DNA of 64,000 nucleotides from Sphagnum compactum (Eukaryota; Bryophyta; Sphagnopsida; Sphagnales), in contig OZ234502.1 of NCBI GenBank assembly GCA_965153455.1, positions 12,927,495 to 12,991,494 on the forward strand. The letters are read 5' to 3'. Position 1 is the first letter of the stretch, and each line of letters starts with the position of its first letter. Below the pieces are notes generated by a model. It had not been told where the DNA came from. It did no database searches and saw only the letters and a program-made list of their open reading frames with translations. The translations under genes were made by a program, and so were the position numbers. This document shows positions 12,540-23,856 of this stretch, in pieces.

Positions 12540-12775
12540 GAGGATAGGTAGGGCAGAAATATGGAAGAGGGGTAAGTATGTAAGAGCATGATAACAGGAG
12601 GGAGAAGAATGTGTGTGTGTGGTAATAGGATAGGTAGGGCATAAAGAGGGAAACAAAGAGAGGCTAGGGTAATAGGACAAGTTCACCAAAAAGAGGGAGA
12701 GAGGAAGAGGTGCAAAAAAAGGGAGAAAAGGAGAGGGGCAAAACAAGGGAAAGAGGGGGTGGGTCAATACAACAA
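12540..12775 (+). repeat. Purine-rich tract
   Basis: The plus strand is strongly enriched in A and G over about 230 bases, with repeated GATAGGTAGGGC (two copies), GGGAGAGAGG and AGGGAAAGAGGGGG blocks and a short GT run. It looks like degenerated simple sequence. A retrotransposon polypurine tract is a possibility, but I see no matching LTRs. Confidence 0.6.
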
Positions 12776-13085
12776 GCATGGCAAAAAAAGGAATTCAGAA
12801 GGATGAGGTTCTCTTATGTTAAAAGGGTAAAGGTCACATGGAATGCTACCTTGTGAGAGTGGGAGTCTAATAATTAATCCATTTGAATAAAAGATGTAAG
12901 TAATCCATGATTTCCACATGTTGAAGATAATTTTAAAATGGCATGTGTTTTTCCTTCAATTAAGTCAGGTTCAATTGAAAGTTCCAAGTCTAAAACTCAT
13001 TTTTTAATTATGATTTAGGTTGGTTAAAACCACAAATAATTGATTATGGCAGATGTAGTTGGTTTCACTAAACCCTAAACCCATC

Positions 13086-13156
13086 TAGTATTGTTCTGTC
13101 TTTTTAGTGTATGTAACATCTAGATGTACATACACCAGAAAGACAAAATAATACTA
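13086..13156. repeat. 71-bp near-perfect hairpin (MITE-like)
   Basis: The left arm, starting TAGTATTGTTCTGTCTTTTT, and the right arm, ending AGAAAGACAAAATAATACTA, are inverted copies with a few mismatches. They meet at the perfect palindrome TACATCTAGATGTA. A foldback this long suggests a tiny inverted-repeat transposon or a young hairpin RNA locus. No target duplication was established. Confidence 0.7.
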
Positions 13157-14753
13157 AATGTATATACATCATCACGCAACAAGGGCAATGAAGGTGGTAA
13201 AGGCTTACCACCAAGCTCATGGCTTTAATGATGATGATCTTTGAGTTAAACAAGTGTGATTTTTTTGACATTTGTTTGTAATTCTTTAAACATTTTTTGT
13301 TACATTAATGTGGAGTAATACATTCTCCATGAAACTTTTTGGCACTTACCAATATAACTTTTCATAAGTTGTATTGAAAATCAATATTTGTAACCATGTT
13401 TTGTGATGCAATACTTTAATATACTAATTCTTCAATACATATGCAAAAGAATGATTTCACAATACTTCCATAAACACAAAAAACCACCAATACAAAAGAA
13501 ATGAATTTGGTTGTTATAATGACCTCCGATAACAAATTACCATCCTGTGGTTTAGGAATATATTGAAGAACTTCAAAGGAGGTATCAAAGTTAAAATTTT
13601 AACCCTAGGGAGGTCAATTCTATTTTTCCAAATGGTGCACAAAAAAATACAAGGTGCTACTAATTCATTATAAAGAAAAATATATAATTTATTTAAATGT
13701 GCTTAAATTTATTGTAAAAATATATTTAAAATATGCCTAGAATATTTTCTAGTTTTATAAAATATTCCTTCAATATTTCATTATTTCATAACCTACCAAA
13801 AAATACCCTTTTATTTCAAGTGTTTCATAAAAAATACAAAGAGTGCCTCCCTTTCACAAAATTTAATCTTCACACAATATAATGTGAAGTACTTTTCAAA
13901 TGAGGTCTAATTGAAATCCAACTTTGTAATTGCAAAACATTGGATCAATTTTGCAAATGCATTCAAAAATATGTCATATATCTATATAATTAAAAATAAT
14001 GATATACATTTGTCTAATTTTTTTCCATATGTATATTTTCCCCTCTATGTAATTACCTATAAACCTACCCTTCCCTATTACAAACCTATTACATGTACCT
14101 CCCAACTTCATTGACAAAACATGGAGTGGGCAACCAAATACCCATCTTTGGCTTATTTCTAAATATATGTGTTGCCACAGACATATACAAAATAAGAACA
14201 TCCAATTTATTGTTCAACATCTAGTTATATAATATAAATCTTTATGCAATTCTTAACAATGATACATATTTTGTGCATGAACTTACAATTTCATAAACTT
14301 CATGGCATATTGTGTTACCAAAAATTATCTCCAATATTGCATGGTGATCAAAAACAATCTTGTTATTGGATGGTGACTAAAAATCTTTTCCACTCAAATG
14401 TTGCAACCATAACAATGTTACATTCATGAACAAAGGTGCAACATTTGAATTACAATTGCTACCATTTGAATTTTGAATTATAAAATCAAAATTTTCCTTA
14501 AAGGAGATCCCATCTAAAAAAAACATTTGCCCATTCAACTCAATTGTTCAAACATGTATTCACTAGGATGGACAATGTCATGACTCTATCATGTAAGCAA
14601 TTCTAAGAACCCTCAATTGCAACTACCTTAATACCTTGACATTGTGTTCACATTCTTAGGCCCTTCCAACCATTTGGAACATAAAGTGGCTTCCCTCATC
14701 TTGATCAGGATAGACACTACAAATGAGAAAACACAAAACAAATTTATTTGATT

Positions 14754-14778
14754 ACACACACACACACACACACACACA
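14754..14778. repeat. (CA)n microsatellite
   Basis: About 12 uninterrupted CA dinucleotides in AT-rich spacer. Confidence 0.95.
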
Positions 14779-16061
14779 TTCAATTTGGTCATTTTACACA
14801 AACCAATTTGTTATTCTTGATTTAAAATAGAAAATATGTTCGTCATTAATTTAATCAATTACAAGAAACCATCAAAATGTGTATTTTAAATAAAAATGTA
14901 AATTCAACATAAGCATTTCAACAAAATGATATTGAAAGGGATAATTTCAACAAAAATATATTCTACCATTTGCTTAAGGCCATTAATTTAGATTTTGATA
15001 ATTGATCATATCAAATTTTGTATAATATATCACAATATTAAAATAATTGTTACATATTAATTATGCAACCATGTAAGTTTTATCCATAGGATGAAAGCGC
15101 ATTATGAGAAGCCAAATTAGGCACTTTTACAACATGCATCATACATAGAATGCATATCTCAAAATGTGTTGCATTTAATTATGGGTTTCACTTTTAGTGT
15201 TTGGGCTTTATATTTTGATTTTCACCAAAAAAATGGTATCTAATATTATTTGGAAAAAAAATTTAAGATTAAATTGAAGGAATCATGGGTATATTTATGG
15301 TTTACACATTATAAGATAGCCTATTTCTTGTTTTTAGATTATATTAATGTTTGGTTTGAATAATTCATCTTTTTTTTTTTAAATGGAATTTAAAAAGATG
15401 GCCCACATCATATTTTTTGTTGTCTACCATTTGAAAATGACTATTTGTCAAAATTTTAGTTTATCACATATTTATGGTTAATGTTTTTAAAAAACCCATT
15501 TGTAATATGATAATTATCAAATTCTTCACATGGCTCACAAACGTGGTTCAATCATATGGAATCATAACATTTAGTAGATACTACAAATTTTATAAATATT
15601 AAAAATCATTTCAATCTTTTTTGGAGCATATTTGCATTTTTAATATATCATGATCTACATTTTTTTCACAAATATATTTTAACATCACATCATATGAAAT
15701 CAAAAAGTTTTAATTTCATTAGTATTTGATTATTTTGTGTTTTGGCCTACCATAATAGGCAAAAACATTGTAAAAATCCTTCTTAGTAGTAACATAGTTG
15801 AAGTTCAAACACATGCAACTTGAAAAATAATACAATGCCCCACCCTCACCTCCCACCTTTGTAATCTGCTTTCACTTCACTCAAGTTTGGCAAAGCTTAA
15901 ACAAATATCATTTTTTCAAAAAAAAATCTCATTTAGGTTTCATGCACTATTGGTGTACAGGACATACATTTAGTCTTATAGACTAAAAGCTTTGATAAAC
16001 TAGGCCATAAATCATCACAAACAGTCTATAGGTTGAACCAAATGGATCAATCATAATGGAA

Positions 16062-16832
16062 GGGTCAAAACTTGTAACTATAACCAAAGGCATTACTTGG
16101 AAAAAGACTCCATGTTTTTTTTCCCAAAAAAACTTTTACATGCAAATGAAATTTTGAATGAATTTTTTGTAACTTATTCTAAAAAATATTTAAATTTTTC
16201 CCAACACATCATTTTTTTTGTTAATCATTATTGAGTAAAAATGAAAATTTAAAATTGTGCAGATTCCTTACAAATTCAATGTTTCATTTTGAAAAATGAT
16301 CAAAATTTTAGATCATCACCAAAAATTAAAATTTCACATTCTTTAGTTTTATTATACTTTAAGCTATAACTTTTATTCATACATCATGTACATTATAACC
16401 CATTTATATGTGGTAAAGGACTTTTGAAACTCTGAAAATTCTAAAGTAGTTTTGAAACATTTTTTGAATTTTTAAAGTTTTAGAATTCCACATTTTTAAA
16501 AGTATGAGTGCTTTCTAAGTGTGGTTAATATGTTCTTATCATCCATATTCTTTTCAATGAAAATTGTTTTATTATGTGAGTCCTTTTGATAGTCCTTTGC
16601 AAAATTGACTCCATCTGACAAATTAGGTGCACATTTTCAAATGTCCTAAATCAAAACCAAAATTTAAAATTGAATTAAATGAATATATACTCGAAGTTCC
16701 TTGACATTCATACAAGGAAAAAAGGACTAACTTGCCATGATTACTATGGTTTTAAATAAAAAATAAATGTTTGATTTTGACTGATTATGTCTAACATCCA
16801 ACGCCTTTTTTGGCTCCCACATGTTTTGACCC
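16062..16832. mobile_element. Non-autonomous TIR element, copy 1 (diverged)
   Basis: Begins GGGTCAAAACTTGT and ends with its inverse, ACATGTTTTGACCC. Its 771-bp interior aligns along its length with the element at 17142-17926; shared blocks include TTTCATTTTGAAAA, ATGTGGTAAAGGACT and TTTTTGGCTCC near the right end. There is no open frame, so it is non-autonomous. Family unknown; ends and target duplication need alignment to confirm. Confidence 0.55.
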
Positions 16833-17141
16833 AAAAGTTCTTTTTGTAGTTGTGATGTTATATTTGTTCATCCTACAAAATAGAAACAACCTCACATGGC
16901 CTCATCCCACTAGAACCACAAACCCATAATTAGTGGTGAAATAAGGTTGCTAAATTTTTACAATTATTTAGATTTACTAATGAAGTCATGTATGATACCA
17001 AAACAAAAACACATCAACTAAGAAAAAAAAGTTAGTATGTCAATACCACAACACCACCCAATTTGAACATTCCTTTTTATATTCCTTGCAAACAAAGTAT
17101 GTGTTTTATCAACTTGTTTTAAGTAACATTATGTGATGAAG

Positions 17142-17926
17142 CAATTGGGTGCAAGTACGTAAATAGGAGCCAACTATATTACTTACCAAAAGACTATGAA
17201 TCTTTTTTTGTCTTTTTTCACTTTTTCATATTAAGACTTTTTGAATGAAATATTTTGCAACTTGTTATTCAAAATACATATAGTTGCCCCAATAGATCAC
17301 ATGTCTTGTGTTAATCATTGTTTAATAAATATGAATTTTTCAAAGTGTGTAAATTTTGCAAGATTCTACATTTCATTTTGAAAATTGATCATAATTTTGA
17401 ATCATACCATAATCATGCTAACTACTTTAACTTTTTTTTTCTTATATCATAAATTGCAACTTTTTTTTGTATGTAATGCACATTACACCCCATTTACATG
17501 TGGTAAAGGACTCTTGAAAATTTAAAATTTTGAAAATACTTTGAATTTTTAAAATTTTAAAATTCCATATCTTTTAAATTGTGAGTGCTTTTTGAAATTG
17601 GGTAATAGGTTGCTATCATCTAATTTTTTTAACCATCAAAATTATGTTATTACAATAGTCTTTTACCTAGTCCTTTATGAAATTAACCACATCTGATGCA
17701 ACACCTATTCAAATTCAAACGTCCTTTTAAAAAACCAAAACCCAAAATTTAATTTAATGAATTTTTAATTTGAATTCTTCAATTTTCATATTAATCATTT
17801 AGCACAACTTGAAATGATTAACATAATTTTAAAATGTCAAAAAAAAAAAACATGTAAAAATGTTCATAGTTTTCACCACTATTCGACATGGTTTTTGGCT
17901 CCTATTTCTGTACTTGCACCCAATTG
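17142..17926. mobile_element. Non-autonomous TIR element, copy 2
   Basis: Terminal inverted repeats of 32 bp, CAATTGGGTGCAAGTAC at 17142 onward and its inverse ending at 17926, match at about 30 of 32 positions; the inner part is AAATAGGAGCCAA. The 785-bp interior is AT-rich, has no open frame and is homologous in the same orientation to copy 1 about 1.1 kb upstream. I could not find a convincing target-site duplication, so the superfamily is not assigned. Confidence 0.65.
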
Positions 17927-18439
17927 ATCATGCCATAGATCCAAAATAGGCTTTTATCAAATAACAATGTTGAGTGTAATCAAGCACTAATATGAGCCAC
18001 AACAAGTGTAACCCATGTTTGGTTTTTCATGTTTAATGTACATGAAAATGTTTTAAATATGTTATGGGAACATGTGGAACAACTTGGTACATGAAAAAGG
18101 TTTGCTTTTAAACCTTTCTAGGAATTTTGGCCCCTTCATTTAGCCTATTGGTCTCATGATGGAAGCTTCAATTTTCAAAAGGGTCTAAAAGCAAACCCTT
18201 CACTTATGTAGAGAATTGAAGCGAATTTTTTAAAAAATTTCCTTTTAGCTATATATATACTAAATATTTTTTGCCTTGAACCAATAGATCATGAGAGCTC
18301 TCTTTTAAAGGGTGTGTAGATTCAAAGAAAAAAAAAGTTTTCTTTTCATATTTCTTGACTGATGGTATGATAATCTTAAGCACTTCACCATGGCAAGCTT
18401 GTAGATGCTTTTACTTTTCAATTTGGACTTGTATTTCAA

Positions 18440-18850
18440 ATTTTGTAGTGGTTGGATTATGGTTTTGGAACCTTTGTAGTTTATTTCTTGTTCAATTGTA
18501 AGGGTGATTTGAAGGGGCTTTCAATTTTTTTTGGTGAGGATCTATTGTGCTTTCTCAAGGTGATATCAAATTTGGTTTCATTTTTCAAATTGAAAATTTG
18601 CGCCAATAGGTTACAAAATTCTTGTGATTTTTAATTCTTAAAATTCAAAACATAAAAACCATATTAACCTAATTTTTGTTTATTTACAAGAGCAATTAGA
18701 GGGCCTTTTGGAACTTTTTGAAGTGGATCTAGATCACTTTTTCAAGGTTGTTTTAAATTTGGTTTCCATTTTCAAATCAAAGGTTGCTTTAAAAGCTTGT
18801 GCAATTTTTGTCTTTTGAAATTCAACACATAAAAAACCCTAGAATGTTTG
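18440..18850. repeat. Diverged tandem duplication of about 200 bp
   Basis: Two units share GGATCTA, CAAGGT, AAATTTGGTTTC, TTTTCAAAT and AAATTCAA-ACATAAAAA in the same order. An open frame at 18452-18634 lies in the first unit only and looks accidental. Confidence 0.5.
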
Positions 18851-21495
18851 TTTTATTCTATTTTAAAATGTTTTGTAAAGAAGAAGGATGTAAAAATAAA
18901 ATAAAAAATACACTAATATTTTTGAAAACAAAATGTTTATGAAAATTGTAAGGCCTTGTTGATTAGTCAACAACATCCTATGTGGGTTGTAAGATCCTAC
19001 ATAAGGTTACACTTAATGAACACAAAAACAAAGGAAATTTTTTTAATCTAGTTTTTTAAAATTGGTGTAATGAGTATAAAATATTCAAAAATGCTTCTAA
19101 CTTGCATAACAAATAATGTTTCCCTACTTTTTCATTTAATAAATGATTTGAAATGCCTTCACAATGACAATCATGTGTAATAGTTATAATCCACATTTTT
19201 ACATAATATCATAATTTGACATTTTTCTAATGAATATGTTTTTGTCATTGTAGTAAAAATCATGGATTTATAATCCATTGCCTTCTATAACCAATCCCAA
19301 TCTATTGGGTCATCCTAATAAAGAAATCCATTACTTTTTAAGTAGGCACTTTAGTGGATAGGGTTGGCTTTTGTTAACCTATTTGCACCCTACGAAATAT
19401 ATTTTTAGTGTCATATGACACCAAAAGTGAACTATGCAATTCCAAGGTATAGAATGACAAATAACATGCTTCAAAAATAATATCTAGCTATAAGACAAGT
19501 GTACACCCCTTCATAGACCAAATTGCAACAATCATTTATTGCATAGAAAATTTTTCCACATTCTTTTAAAAATAATTGAAATGTGTTGGCCATCAAAATA
19601 ACATTTTTCAACATCCCATTTTTCCGACTAGACTAACAAACATTAGTGAAAAATCTAATCTTTCAATATGAAAATCTAGTGAATAATAAAAATTATTTTT
19701 GTGATGAACTCAAAATGTAATACTAATAAATTTTGTGAACATTTAAAAAATCTACAGTTGTGATTATGTGCTTGCTTTTTCAATAAATGAATCATTTGCA
19801 CAAGAATGGTATTGACATTTGTATTTGATTCCATTTAATATGACTTCCATTATACAAAAATATATTTAACATTGGAGCCACACCATTAAAATGGAGTTTT
19901 TAATCTAAGTGATGTATTGATTGGATGTGGTGTTTGGGTTTCTGAGCACACCAAGTTTATTCAATGACCACATATCATAAAAGCCTTCAACAAACAAGGT
20001 ATATCATATATGTGTTTGTTTATAATTGAATAATGGTATAGTTCTTCCCAAACTTTGCGGTAATACAATCTTATAGGTAAAACATACTTATTTTCTCATA
20101 AATCTTAAGTGAGTTTTAAAACTTTTTTGACCATATCCAGAGTAATTTAACTTTTATAACTGTTATGTCCATAATCTATCATATTTACGATTGACATTTG
20201 ATAGTTTTTTCTTGAAATATTTATGTATTTCATTAACAATCCCAGATTCAATATTTTAAAATATTGATAGTTGAGGAAAAATCACACAAAATGCACATTA
20301 TAGTTAGTATTTGTAACAATATCATAGTGGTTGGAACAATTGACAACCTACCATAAGCTGGGACCATTTGTGATTTTCAAAAACTTTAGAACTAATAAAA
20401 GTTCCTCCTTTGTTTGGATAGACCTTTTGTGAATTATTTTGTGTCAAACATGAGATGCAATTACGATATATGCACACATATTGTTAGTCAATCAATTTAG
20501 CACATCATTTTTTTGACATATGTTAAAAAAATTGTTTCATTGGTTGTTTGTCCAAACAACATTGGAAACCATCTTAATTGTTCTATAGAAATATATCTAT
20601 TGAGAGATTGCAATGAACTTGTTAACATAAAATGATCATGAAAAGTTGCATGTAGGGGTTGATATTCAAGTATGCATGCCATTGTTGTTAATGCATGACC
20701 TTTGAACAAACCTCTTTAATTATCCAACACTTAAGGTTTTGGAGTTCTAAATTTTAGGATGGGCTTTTGCATTTGTGGTTTGGCCATCACCATTGTGAAT
20801 TCATTGTGTTCTTTATGTGAGCAAGACAAAAGCAACCCCTTCTTGTGGCTTGTAAAGGATTTTTGTTTTCTTAATTATTATTTGTGTGTGTTGTGGATTG
20901 TGGTTGACATTTTTCATTATGTCTTGCTCCCACTCCTCATCTTTTCATGTGCAAGGAGTAGCTAGAAAGCTTCATGGTCATGGTCACAAGTTGCAAGGTT
21001 CTTCTTCTCATTAAGTGAATTTGCATTGATAGAAAAAAAGGAGAAGAAGGGGGTCATTAGATTTAACAAATCATACAGGGTCCATGGTTTATGAATCATC
21101 ACACTAGTGTTGAACATTTGGAGTTTCTATCTACATACCTATTGGAACTTGTTACTATTATTCATGGTATTTGGGAATGAATGATGAGGGTAATTACCTG
21201 TGCATCGAGCCAAGGAACACCCTAAAGTAGCACCAAGTGTAATTTTTATTTTATTTGTGAACACAAAACTCCTTACAAGAAACAAGATGAGACTTATGTA
21301 ATGTTTTTTTGGAGGACTTAGTGTTGTTTGTGGCTAAGGGTTTTTCCCTTTAAGCACTCATGAGAATGTATGGATGCATATGTTGGTTTTGAAGGTTGAT
21401 TGGGTAAATTTGTTTTCCCTTTTCAAAGGACATTGTTAAAAAAAATCCTTTTAGCCATTATTCCTCATAATTAGATTTGCATCTATAACCTCATC

Positions 21496-22160
21496 TTGAT
21501 GCCACATTTACAATCACAATTACATTTGATTTATGGATGAGTAGGGGGTAGTAAGATATCTTTGCTTTTGTCACCAATTTTCTATTTGTAGATTGGAAAT
21601 TTCATCACGTTACAATAGGTTCTTTTAAAGCCAATGATACTATTGGGGATTGGTTGGCGAGGCAATTGAAGGTCATACTTGAAAAGTTTGGTTTCATTTC
21701 CAAAATCTTGTGCTATGTGAAAATGAAGGTACCAATTCGGGGAGCTTGACCATGGCCCTAAAGTTGGTAATTCCATATGAGGCATTAAGTTTGTAGACTC
21801 CATTTGATGGTGCATATTTTGAACATGTTATGAGTAAGGCAACTCAATATGCAACCAACGATGACAATATTTTCAAGGACCTTGACCTAATTAATATGAA
21901 ATCTACCTAAGCATCCCTCCAAGCTTCCATCACATCGCCAAAAAAATCAAGTATATTTGCAATCATGATTTTTGCAATGCAAGCATTTATAGGTTGTGAA
22001 ATGTATAATAAAATTGATCCTTCATTTTCATTGTGCATTATAGATAAGGGGGCAAAAAAATGGAGCTGAACATTTGATGATTCTAGTTTGTTTGAGAACA
22101 AATTGAGAATTTTGATTAAGACATGTTTTGCATCCAAGGTTGTCATGTTTGAGTAGTGCT
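21496..22160 (+). pseudogene. Decayed hAT-like (BED zinc-finger type) transposase fragment
   Basis: Translating the plus strand across frames gives successive blocks typical of plant hAT-type transposase-derived proteins. They are FDLWMSRG near 21522, HHVTIGSFKANDT and LARQLKVILEKFGF near 21600-21700, and KILCYVK followed after a one-base shift by EGTN. Further on come HVMSKATQYATND near 21820 and KTCFASKVVMF near 22110-22150. In-frame stops and at least one frameshift mean it cannot be translated. The family call rests on recognising this ordered motif series. Ends and terminal repeats were not located. Confidence 0.6.
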
Positions 22161-23096
22161 TAGCCTATCAAGTTGTAATTTTTAATTGATTATAGTTGTT
22201 AGAGAAATGCATTAACTAACTAAATTCCTTCAACACATGTTTAGCCCATTGCTAAGGTAATTGTGATATACTTTCTCTTGTTGTAACTACATGTGTAGTT
22301 GACCAATTTCATGGGTATTGGCTATTGTATGATGTTCTTGCCTCAACAATCAAATTGTATGTGCAACTTTCTATGTGCACCAAGATGAAACAACTTGGTG
22401 TCAAGATGCAAAAGCAAATAGTTATTGTTTTGAGACTCTTTCATGATTTTATCTCAAATTTCATGTTTTAAAAAAAAACACATTTAAAAGGAGAAAATCT
22501 CATTAGAAATCACCACTATTACCTACAATGTGAAAAGGTGCTGGAAGAGTCTTCTTGCATATTTTGAATATCACCAAATTTGGTTAAATATATTTATGGA
22601 TGATTGCCACAACATCACAAAATTGAAAATAAAATAAAATATGGGTTCTAAAAAGGATTCACTCCTAACACTAAATTATTCACAATAACTTTTGTAAAAC
22701 ACACAAGAAGTTACGACGATGGTTGTTTGTGATTGCATTGTGAAATTTGCAATTTGTCACGGATCCTTAGAATTTTCAAAAAAATGTTGCAAATTTGTAG
22801 CATTCTTATAACTGAATGTCAAAAATTCTTCAAATTTTGTAAGATTCACACATAAAATGTTAAGCTAACATCAATTATGATTTGACTACTTATGTGACAA
22901 TTGGTGTTAAAAGAATGTAAAAAAAATGTTAGAAGCATGGTAACTTGACACCAAATCTTTAAAAAAATTAGATTTCTAATTAAAATGGTCATATTATCTA
23001 ACAACCCATAAAAGGCTCTTCAACAAAATGTTAACATTTTGTATTAAAATTTTCGAGGTAACTCCATAATCAAATTTTGGAAATACCATTCAAGTG

Positions 23097-23135
<39 letters not shown>

Positions 23136-23856
23136 TGAAAATTGAATTGAAATGCGATTCCTGCAAGACTTGCTCATTATTGAAGACATGGAATGTCGAG
23201 GACTGGATGTTATATATCTTTGGTTGGATCCTTGACGATGAGCTTCATCGTCATGGAGATTGCTGCTCGCATTTGATAACAATTATAGACCTCCTGATGC
23301 ATGATCTGTAGTGAAGAGTTTGTTCTCTCCAATGACTGTATTCTTGTTCGCGTAACTCCCAGATCCAAGACGCTTGCAACGTACCTATGTGTTTCAAGAT
23401 CAAAGGTGTACTCTTCCTGCATCCTTTTCGCATTCCAAGAAAATCTGCGAACCTGCAACCCTAACGTCTGGATGCTGGAGGATTTGTAAGGTTCTTCTTC
23501 TTCACCTAGTACGCTACTGATTCAGAGCAAGATAAGAGAGAAAATAATTTATACCAGTTCGGTTTTGCAGCTTCGAAGAAAAAGAAAGAAAAAAAACGAT
23601 TTCACGTTTTCTTTATCGTGCAGGAAAGGAGGAGCACGAGTAGCCCAATTCTCTGCCACGTGAGAAGTTGAAGATGTGTTCTCAGTTGCTCGTCTCGATG
23701 GACACAATGTCGTCGTCGTCGTCGTCGTCCTTGTTCTTGTTCTCTAGAAAGCAGCACTTGGTGTTTTGCGTGGTGGAGCAGTAGATTGCTAAGTGTTGAG
23801 AAAGAAAGAGAAAGGGGTTGCCGGCCTTCTTCACTCGTGAGTCGTGAGCTCTGCAT
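22161..23856. other. Spacer between transposase relic and decayed coiled-coil gene
   Basis: AT-rich to about 23150, then less AT-rich. Contains a GA microsatellite at 23099-23128 and a GTC run at 23709-23729. A minus-strand frame at 23458-23210 (starting MQVRRFSWNAKRMQEEY) has reasonably coding-like composition, but I recognise no family and no partner exon, so it is not called as a gene. Confidence 0.5.
23099..23128. repeat. (GA)n microsatellite
   Basis: Fifteen GA dinucleotides. Simple repeat. Confidence 0.95.

Larger units (their letters stand above)
11346..21495. other. Long AT-rich, gene-poor intergenic block
   Basis: No coding region I can support across about 10 kb. Described separately: the 70-bp array (11649-12000), a polypurine tract (about 12540-12775), a 71-bp hairpin (13086-13156), a CA microsatellite (14754-14778), two TIR elements (16062-16832 and 17142-17926) and a diverged duplication (18440-18850). 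Remaining sequence is AT-rich spacer with only short chance frames. Confidence 0.7.

Noticed and set aside
23210-23458. Minus-strand frame beginning MQVRRFSWNAKRMQEEY as a gene
   Set aside because: Composition is plausible, but no family is recognised and no convincing second exon was found, so it is only mentioned in the spacer entry.
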